From Verrucomicrobiia bacterium (GTDB lineage Bacteria; Verrucomicrobiota; Verrucomicrobiia; JABWAM01): a DNA stretch of 10,207 nucleotides. The position numbers and the translations under genes are program-made. Location of the stretch: contig JABWAM010000074.1 of the NCBI GenBank assembly GCA_013360985.1, forward strand, positions 1-10,207, written 5' to 3'. The notes below the pieces were generated by a model. The model did not search any database, was not told the origin of the DNA, and saw nothing but the letters and a program-made list of their open reading frames with translations. Position 1 is the stretch's first letter. Each line of letters starts with the position of its first letter. Below are positions 6,026 to 10,207 of the stretch, piece by piece.

Positions 6026-6924
6026 AACGCGCGCTCCTTCTCGCCGCGCTGGCGGGCTTCGCCGCCGCGCGCGCGACGGCGCAGGTGGACGCCGAGATCG
6101 CCTTGGAACGCGAGGCGCTCCTGCTCTACGAGCCGATCCGCGTCCTCGTCCAACTCACGAACCTCTCTCCGAAACCGCTCGACCTCGCGCGCGCCGCCTC
6201 GGAAAAGCCGTGGCTCGAAATTTTCGTCGCCCGAGCCGACGACACCGCCGTGCCGCGCACCGCGAAACCCTGGAGCCCCCCCGCCGCCCTCCTGCTTCCC
6301 GGACAAAAACGCATCCTCGAGACGAACATCCTCCCCGCCTTCCAGATTCGCGAGCCTGGCGATTACCGCATCCACGTTCGCGTCAACGACCACGGACGCC
6401 CCGCCGCCGCGCGAACCCTTAAACTTTCCGTGGAACGCGGCACAACCCTCCGTCAGCAGCAAGCCCTCCTCCCGCCCGCGGAGACCTCCGCGGACTCGCG
6501 AACCCGCCTTTACACGCTCCTCCTGCATCGCCAAGGCGAAACACGCGAACTCTTCGTCCGCGTGGAAGATCCTCAACAGGAGCGCGTCTTCGGCGCCTTC
6601 CGCCTCGGGCCTTGGGTGAACTCCGCGGATTTGGAAACGAAAGTGGATCGCGAAGGATCGCTGCACGTCCTCCAACGCGCCGGCGCCCGCGTCTTCCGCT
6701 ATTCGCGCGTCATGCCCAACGGAAAAATCCAACCGCAACGCGTTTTCTCCAACATCGGTTCCCCCCCGCATCTCGCGCTCCTCGGCAACGACGCCATCGA
6801 AGTCGTCGGCGGCGAAGAAATCGTCCTCGAAAAGGGCAAGCCGGAAGGCCTGATCCCCACCGCGCCCCTCGCCTCGCCGCCGAGATCTCCTCCCTCGCCT
6901 TCGCCCAAAGGAAACGGGTTTTGA
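5995..6924 (+). CDS. Secreted protein of unknown function
   Basis: A 309-residue protein with a clear signal peptide: basic start MRDPPRNRQVKR, hydrophobic core ALLLAALAGFAAA, and a likely signal peptidase I site after ATA (about residue 29). The mature part starts with a beta-rich domain: EIALEREALLLYEPIRVLVQ and LTNLSPKPLDL look like an immunoglobulin-like strand pattern, followed by DYRIHVRVND (about 126-135). A second part (about 170-290) has repeated short strands. The C-terminus is a Pro/Ser-rich tail. I know no function. The start overlaps the phosphoesterase gene by 31 nt; no other ATG, GTG or TTG lies between it and the signal core, so this start is favoured. It is the last gene of the operon. 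Confidence 0.8.
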   Translation: MRDPPRNRQVKRALLLAALAGFAAARATAQVDAEIALEREALLLYEPIRVLVQLTNLSPKPLDLARAASEKPWLEIFVARADDTAVPRTAKPWSPPAALLLPGQKRILETNILPAFQIREPGDYRIHVRVNDHGRPAAARTLKLSVERGTTLRQQQALLPPAETSADSRTRLYTLLLHRQGETRELFVRVEDPQQERVFGAFRLGPWVNSADLETKVDREGSLHVLQRAGARVFRYSRVMPNGKIQPQRVFSNIGSPPHLALLGNDAIEVVGGEEIVLEKGKPEGLIPTAPLASPPRSPPSPSPKGNGF

Positions 6925-7008
6925 CGGCCCCAAATCCCCGCGTAAGGCGTGGAGGAGTCCATCCTCGGTCGAGGAATATGCGACGCCCTCGCCACATTTT
7001 GGACTCAA

Positions 7009-7029
7009 GCTGCGGCCGCAGCGCCCTCC
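7009..7029 (-). repeat. REP-like element, degenerate copy
   Basis: On the minus strand GGAG (7029-7026) is followed by GGC and a perfect hairpin GCTGC-GGCC-GCAGC. The head matches the family but the stem differs from the other copies. The 20-bp flank CGCCCTCCCTCGCTTCGCGA (7022-7041) is identical to that of the minus-strand copy at 9561-9580, which shows that they are related. Confidence 0.55.
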
Positions 7030-7077
7030 CTCGCTTCGCGACCGAGCGGATTTTTCTCAAGCGCGGACGGTGGAAAG

Positions 7078-7103
7078 GGAGGGCGAGGCCGCCGGCCGAG
7101 CCG
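7078..7103 (+). repeat. REP-like element, GGAG head
   Basis: GGAG (7078-7081) is directly followed by the hairpin shared with the copies near 9.5-9.9 kb: outer GGC/GCC, symmetric GA/GA, inner GGCC/GGCC, loop GCC. The 23-nt core (7081-7103) is identical to the other five full copies. Confidence 0.8.
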
Positions 7104-7163
7104 TCGCATCCTTCTTGCGAGAAGTCCGGAATTTCGACACGCCCCACCCGCCCGGTCCTCCAT

Positions 7164-7204
7164 GGATAATAAGGAAGGAAGCTCTCTGAAAATGGAGCTT
7201 ATCC
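7164..7204. repeat. Nested inverted repeat
   Basis: Inner arms AAGCTC (7179-7184) and GAGCTT (7195-7200) enclose a 10-nt loop. Outer GGATAA (7164-7169) can pair with TTATCC (7199-7204), although it competes with the inner arm for two bases. The stretch is less GC-rich than its surroundings. There is no T-run after it in either direction. Role unknown. Confidence 0.35.
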
Positions 7205-7342
7205 GTGGATTTGGGACGGCGGGCGCCCTCTCCTTCTCCCGTCGTTGACGGACTGAAGACGGCGGCGCCCTCCCTTCCTGGCGAACCCTCGGACGCGCAG
7301 AAAAGATTTCGAACGCGAAAGGAACGTTGGAAGAAACGCGGA

Positions 7343-8767
7343 CTAACGATAGCCGGGAAGGAACTGTTTCTCGGCGGCAAACAGCTTCAAGGTCATTTCC
7401 CGAATTTCCGACGGACTGCAGACCGCGGCCGTCAACGGATCGAGCAGGAGCGCGTGAATCGCAGCTTCCTTCGATCGCGTGATCGCGGCGGTCGCCGCGA
7501 GATCGAACATCGCCATGTTCGACGCGCAGAGCGCCGCCATCTGCGGCGGGAGGCGGCCGTAACGGGTCGGGCGGACGCCGCCGCGGTCCACCATGCAGGC
7601 GACCTCGACGCAGCCGTCGGCGGGAAGATTGGCGATGAGCGCGTCCGATCCTCCGCGCGTGTTCATCACGTTGCCGTAGATTCGAAACGGCACATCCTTC
7701 TCGCGCGCCTCGATGATCCAACTCGCGTACTCGTAGCTGCGCTCCCAGGCGATCGGCTCGCGTCCGTCGAGCATCGCGAGACGCGACCGATCGGCGCGCT
7801 TCCGCCATTCCGGCCAGTTGCTCGCGTAGAAACGGCTCTCCCCGTGATAACGCGGCCGCGCGTAGCGTTTCAGGAGGTCTTTTCGCTTGCGGTAGTAAGG
7901 CAAATACTCGGAGAGATGCCCGCTCGATTCCGTGATGAACGCCCCGAAATGGAGCATCATGTCCTTGCGGAAGAGGTCTTCGGCGTCCTCCGGATCCGAC
8001 GGGCGTCCCGCCAGGTCCTGCTGCGCCTTTTTCTTCAGGATCGGATAGAGATCGCGTCCCCGGTGCTCCAGCTTCGTGAACCAGGAGAGATGGTTGATTC
8101 CCGCGCATTCCCAGGTCATTTCCCCATAAGGCGCCCCCGCGCGCTTGGCGAGGAGTTGACTGGTGCCCTGCACGGAATGGCAGAGGCCGACGACCGCCAT
8201 CGCCCTCGCGCGTCCCGCGGCGAGACAGAGCATGTTCATCGGATTGGTGTAGTTGAGCACCAGCGCCTCCGGGCATAACCGCTCGGCGTCCGCCAGCATC
8301 TCCAGCCACACGGGAATGGTCCGCAATCCCTTGAACAACCCGCCGGGCCCGATGGTGTCTCCGATGCATTGATCCACTCCGTAGCGCGCGGGAATGTCGT
8401 TGTCGTGCCGCACGCACTCCACGCCGCTCACCTCGATGCAGTTGACGAGATAATCCGAGCCCCGCATCACCTCGCGGCGATCCGGCGAAGAAATCACCTT
8501 CCAGTTCGTTTTTCCGAGCTTCGCCGCAAGCCTCTCGATGAGCCGGTGCATCGTACGCAACCGGAAACGGTCAACGTCCACAAGAGCAATCGTTCCGCCG
8601 CGCTCACCGGGGATCTGCAGCACATCGTTGACGAGGCGCGGGGTAAAGGCGCTCCCCGCGCCGAGCATTGTGAGCTTGATCGGACGCGGAAGAACGCCCG
8701 GCAACCCCTGACGCTCCGCATCTTGGGTGTGCGCGGCATGACCTTCGGACTTTGTGGATTTGCTCAT
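7343..8767 (-). CDS. melA: Alpha-galactosidase, glycoside hydrolase family 4
   Basis: A 474-residue GH4 enzyme, a family that uses NAD+ and Mn2+ to cleave glycosides by oxidation, elimination and re-addition of water at the sugar. The Rossmann start is LTMLGAGSAFTPRL (32-45) with Asp64 after strand two. Further motifs are DTIGPGG (137-143), NYTNP (172-176), Cys196-His197 in GLCHSVQGT (metal and catalytic site) and GINH with His226. The CHSVQ form, ITESSGHLSEYLPYY and the C-terminal NLPADGCVEVACMVD all resemble E. coli MelA, so alpha-galactosides such as melibiose are the likely substrate. The frame is open to 8911; MSKSTKSEGH at 8767 is chosen because upstream residues are low-complexity and overlap the next gene. 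A 27-residue polar N-terminal extension remains. No Shine-Dalgarno is visible. Confidence 0.92.
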   Translation of the reverse strand: MSKSTKSEGHAAHTQDAERQGLPGVLPRPIKLTMLGAGSAFTPRLVNDVLQIPGERGGTIALVDVDRFRLRTMHRLIERLAAKLGKTNWKVISSPDRREVMRGSDYLVNCIEVSGVECVRHDNDIPARYGVDQCIGDTIGPGGLFKGLRTIPVWLEMLADAERLCPEALVLNYTNPMNMLCLAAGRARAMAVVGLCHSVQGTSQLLAKRAGAPYGEMTWECAGINHLSWFTKLEHRGRDLYPILKKKAQQDLAGRPSDPEDAEDLFRKDMMLHFGAFITESSGHLSEYLPYYRKRKDLLKRYARPRYHGESRFYASNWPEWRKRADRSRLAMLDGREPIAWERSYEYASWIIEAREKDVPFRIYGNVMNTRGGSDALIANLPADGCVEVACMVDRGGVRPTRYGRLPPQMAALCASNMAMFDLAATAAITRSKEAAIHALLLDPLTAAVCSPSEIREMTLKLFAAEKQFLPGYR

Positions 8768-8793
8768 AAAAAGAAGGGAGGGACGCCGTCCCC
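8768..8793 (-). terminator. Terminator-like hairpin directly before melA
   Basis: GGGAC-GCC-GTCCC (8780-8792) is a perfect 5-bp stem. On the minus strand it is followed by a pyrimidine tract ending CTTCTTTTT that runs straight into the melA ATG. It looks like a weak intrinsic terminator or attenuator between the aldolase-like gene and melA, but the stem is short. The 10-mer GGACGCCGTC recurs at 10051-10060, so it may instead be a dispersed repeat. Confidence 0.35.
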
Positions 8794-8816
8794 TTTTGCC
8801 AATCCGCCTCGGGATG

Positions 8817-9344
8817 TCAACCCTTGCCGAGAAGGCGCAAGAGTTCGAGCCCCGCGTCGTCGGCGGTCGAGCCGAGGGCCATCGCGCCGATCCCATCGAG
8901 GGCCACGGCATTTCCCCGCCCCAACCCTGCTTCGATCTCCACGATGGCCGCCGCGCTCACGCCTTCCGCGGCGCGCGAAACCCGAGGAGCGCCCGCACGC
9001 GCGGCGCGCGCCCATTTCTCCTCTTCCGCGAGGAAAGCGAAGATCGCGCTCCCGCGGTCGGCAAAGGCCGTCGCGAGCGTCCACCACGCGACGCTCGGTT
9101 CTCCCGCGCCCTTTACCGTCCAAGAGTTCGACGACGGCTCTCGCGGCTCGAGAAACAGCAGGTCGCCCTCTGCGAGCTTCCGCAGGTCGCTCCCATGCGC
9201 GCTGATCACGAAACCGAGCGCGAAACGATACGCCAGGCTCCCGCGAATCCCCGCGTCGTCCAAACGCCGTCCCCAAACGGCCAGCGCCTCCAGAAAAGGG
9301 CGTTTGACGGGACAAACGCCCGCGGCGCGTTCGAGGGAGAGCAT
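8817..9344 (-). CDS. Class II aldolase/adducin-like protein lacking metal histidines
   Basis: A 175-residue protein that follows the class II aldolase (FucA-like) layout but not its active site. RGSLAYR (34-40) aligns with the SGNxSxR region, FVISAHGSDLRKLAEGDLLFLE (45-66, described in parts) with the ITPSG...L..EDLV segment, and GAMALGSTADDAGLELLRLL (153-172) with the C-terminal HGALALGRTLDEA motif. The two metal histidines of the VVHTH motif are replaced in SAIFAFLA (99-106), and the third, in NHG, is replaced in DGIGAMALG (150-158). I therefore expect no zinc-dependent aldolase chemistry. This alignment is by eye from memory. It lies 49 bp upstream of melA on the same strand and is probably co-transcribed. 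The ATG at 9344 is the first in frame; no Shine-Dalgarno is evident. Confidence 0.6.
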   Translation of the reverse strand: MLSLERAAGVCPVKRPFLEALAVWGRRLDDAGIRGSLAYRFALGFVISAHGSDLRKLAEGDLLFLEPREPSSNSWTVKGAGEPSVAWWTLATAFADRGSAIFAFLAEEEKWARAARAGAPRVSRAAEGVSAAAIVEIEAGLGRGNAVALDGIGAMALGSTADDAGLELLRLLGKG

Positions 9345-9422
9345 GCGGAAAATCTACGCCGGAAGCGTTGCGCTTCGAAAGGGGAAACTCGTCTCCCAAG
9401 GAGGACCGGCCAAAGACGGCGA

Positions 9423-9441
9423 CGCCAACTCCGGGTTGGCG
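9423..9441. repeat. 7-bp stem hairpin upstream of the aldolase-like gene
   Basis: CGCCAAC (9423-9429), loop TCCGG, GTTGGCG (9435-9441): a perfect stem about 80 bp upstream of the start at 9344. There is no T-run on either side. It could be an operator palindrome or a leader stem for the aldolase-melA unit. Confidence 0.45.
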
Positions 9442-9460
9442 CGCCGATTCGGCCCTCCTC

Positions 9461-9512
9461 TCCTCCGATACCTCGCGGTTGGCCCTCGGGAAAAGGGGCG
9501 TTGCCGCGGGAA
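9461..9512. repeat. 52-bp direct repeat, copy 1
   Basis: Starts TCCTCCGATACCTCGCGG and ends at the GGGAA of 9508-9512. Copy 2 begins 694 bp further right. By eye there are four substitutions and one added G between copies. Internally CGCGG (9474-9478) can pair with CCGCG (9504-9508), with GCCC/GGGC inside, so the unit may itself be a hairpin. Confidence 0.75.
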
Positions 9513-9542
9513 CAATCCGCTTGCGCTGCCGTCGAGATTGGG

Positions 9543-9568
9543 CGGCTCGGCCGGCGGCCTCGCCCTCC
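9543..9568 (-). repeat. REP-like element, GGAG head, minus orientation
   Basis: On the minus strand GGAG (9568-9565) is followed by the same hairpin as the other full copies. It faces the plus-strand array that begins at 9666. The flank to the right, CGCCCTCCCTCGCTTCGCGA (9561-9580), is shared with the degenerate minus copy at 7022-7041. Confidence 0.8.
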
Positions 9569-9665
9569 CTCGCTTCGCGAGGAGAGGAGATGGAGGGAGA
9601 TGGCGCAACGCTCAACTTCGCAAGAACACCTTCGGATCCTTGGAGAAAGATCTCGAACGGCAAAG

Positions 9666-9691
9666 GTAGGGCGAGGCCGCCGGCCGAGCCG
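9666..9691 (+). repeat. REP-like element, GTAG head (array copy 1)
   Basis: GTAG (9666-9669) directly precedes the hairpin: outer GGC/GCC, symmetric GA/GA, inner GGCC/GGCC, loop GCC. Confidence 0.8.
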
Positions 9692-9715
9692 CGCAAAAGG
9701 TTTCGCATGCGGAAG

Positions 9716-9741
9716 GTAGGGCGAGGCCGCCGGCCGAGCCG
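9716..9741 (+). repeat. REP-like element, GTAG head (array copy 2)
   Basis: Identical to array copy 1, including GTAG and the linker that follows. Confidence 0.8.
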
Positions 9742-9765
9742 CGCAAAAGGTTTCGCATGCGGAAG

Positions 9766-9791
9766 GTAGGGCGAGGCCGCCGGCCGAGCCG
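9766..9791 (+). repeat. REP-like element, GTAG head (array copy 3)
   Basis: Identical hairpin and head. The linker breaks off four bases after the hairpin, where unrelated sequence begins. Confidence 0.8.
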
Positions 9792-9902
9792 CGCATCGGT
9801 GAGGAGTTCGGGAGGAGTTCCCCCATGCCAGATCGCGACAGGAGATGGATGGGGACGGCGCGTCGCCCGGCTTCGCGGGAAAATCCCCCGGACGCATGGA
9901 GG

Positions 9903-9948
9903 AAAGGTTTCGCATGCGGAAGGTAGGGCGAGGCCGCCGGCCGAGCCG
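9903..9948 (+). repeat. Isolated REP-like element with its preceding linker
   Basis: The linker (AAAGGTTTCGCATGCGGA, 9903-9920) precedes GTAG (9923-9926) and an identical hairpin ending at 9948. It lies about 110 bp beyond the array, in the same orientation, so linker plus hairpin behaves as a unit. Confidence 0.85.
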
Positions 9949-10154
9949 AAGATCCCCGAAGAAAGAATTGCCCACGAAGACCTCCTCGGACCCCGAGAGC
10001 CGTCCGAGGCCGAGGAGAAGAGAGCGCCAAAGCCGATCCCTGCCAAGGCAGGACGCCGTCTTGGGCGCGGTCTGCTTGGAGCCCACCGAGAGACCTTCCC
10101 TCCCCCCGCGAACCTCGAACGTCGCACCTCGAACGCCTCCTCGCCCCCCTCTTC

Positions 10155-10207
10155 TCCTCCGATTCCTCGCGGTTGGCCCTCGGGGAAAAGGGACGTTTCC
10201 GTGGGAA
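10155..10207. repeat. 52-bp direct repeat, copy 2 (reaches window edge)
   Basis: Matches 9461-9512 at about nine positions in ten and stops at the window end, so the true unit may be longer. Together the copies bracket the whole REP-like cluster. Confidence 0.75.

Larger units (their letters stand above)
6925..7342. other. Convergent intergenic region with facing REP-like elements
   Basis: No credible gene lies in these 418 bp between the ends of two convergent units. It holds a small hairpin at 6962-6975 (TCCTC, loop GGTC, GAGGA), a degenerate minus-strand REP-like element at 7009-7029, a plus-strand one at 7078-7103, a nested inverted repeat at 7164-7204, and a degenerate linker of the downstream 50-bp repeat at about 7301-7322. 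None of the hairpins is followed by a clear T-run, so no intrinsic terminator is called. Confidence 0.7.
9664..9795 (+). repeat. Tandem array of REP-like units, exact 50-bp period
   Basis: Two identical 50-bp units (9664-9713 and 9714-9763) are followed by a 32-bp partial third (9764-9795). Each unit is a GTAG-headed hairpin plus a linker containing the palindrome CGCATGCG. A diverged linker (about 9646-9663) precedes the first hairpin. Identity between units suggests recent duplication. Confidence 0.9.
9345..10207. other. Repeat-rich region without a credible gene
   Basis: These 863 bp contain open frames on both strands, but their peptides are repeated Arg/Pro- or Gly/Ala-rich translations of the same repeats and overlap one another. 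The region holds a hairpin at 9423-9441, a 52-bp direct repeat (9461-9512 and 10155-10207), five REP-like copies (9543-9948) and a second GGACGCCGTC palindrome at 10051-10060. The promoter of the aldolase-melA unit should lie near its left end, but no convincing -10/-35 pair is visible. Confidence 0.75.

Noticed and set aside
7010..7021. CTGCGGCCGCAG as a separate regulatory palindrome
   Set aside because: It is better explained as the stem of the degenerate REP-like copy with a GGAG head and the shared 20-bp flank.
7005..8417. A 470-codon Arg-rich minus-strand frame
   Set aside because: It is a frame-shifted shadow of melA extended into the intergenic repeats.
8768..8911. A 48-residue N-terminal extension of the GH4 enzyme
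   Set aside because: It overlaps the aldolase-like gene, crosses a hairpin and adds no recognisable segment.
9664..9948. CRISPR array
   Set aside because: The repeat is a palindrome and the intervening segments are identical rather than unique spacers. There is no leader and no cas gene.
8764..10086. A 440-codon minus-strand frame across the repeat region and the aldolase-like gene
   Set aside because: It overlaps the aldolase-like gene in another frame and is mostly Arg/Pro-rich translation of the REP-like repeats, with no domain.
9612..10127. Several 80-275-codon frames on both strands over the repeats
   Set aside because: Repeated peptides such as RRPRPTFRMRN and AGGLALP come from the repeat units read in different frames. 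GC-rich DNA has few stops, and nothing resembles a protein family.

Overview
This is a GC-rich bacterial chromosomal window. Coding is dense from about 1 to 6924 and looser after that. The gene order adk-map-infA-rpmJ-rpsM-rpsK, a divergent IF-1, an Ala/Lys/Pro-rich N-terminal extension on the presumed S11, start codons with weak or no Shine-Dalgarno sequence, and an operon of ABC-2 transporter, TPR-like protein, phosphoesterase and secreted protein together suggest a member of Verrucomicrobiota or a related PVC lineage. This placement is inferred from remembered family features and is moderate at best.

Layout. (1) Positions 1-2447, minus strand: a compact operon in the order adk, map, infA, rpmJ, rpsM and the start of rpsK, which runs off the left edge. 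adk/map and infA/rpmJ overlap by ATGA. secY, the usual neighbour upstream of adk, is missing; adk is the first gene. (2) Positions 2448-2711: a divergent intergenic region with a 20-bp CG palindrome next to the adk start, a possible adk promoter and an 8-bp inverted repeat. (3) Positions 2712-6924, plus strand: five tightly packed genes. They encode an ABC ATPase, an ABC-2 permease, a membrane-anchored TPR-like protein, a YfcE-like metallophosphoesterase and a secreted protein of unknown function. (4) Positions 6925-7342: a convergent intergenic region with two facing REP-like elements. (5) Positions 7343-9344, minus strand: a class II aldolase-like gene that appears to lack all three metal histidines, followed by a MelA-type GH4 alpha-galactosidase. 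(6) Positions 9345-10207: no credible gene; it is a repeat-rich region.

The main unexpected signal is a family of short palindromes, six with an identical 23-nt core plus one degenerate copy. Each has GTAG or GGAG immediately 5' of a hairpin whose stem has a symmetric GA/GA internal mismatch. Three copies form an exact 50-bp-period array, and two loci carry copies facing each other. This is the architecture of REP elements mobilised by RAYT (TnpA-REP) transposases. No RAYT gene is in the window. These repeats also create many spurious reading frames rich in GRRPRP- or AGGLALP-like peptides. The other points of interest are the metal-less aldolase paralogue beside melA, a terminator-like hairpin directly before the melA start, and the uncharacterised five-gene export operon.
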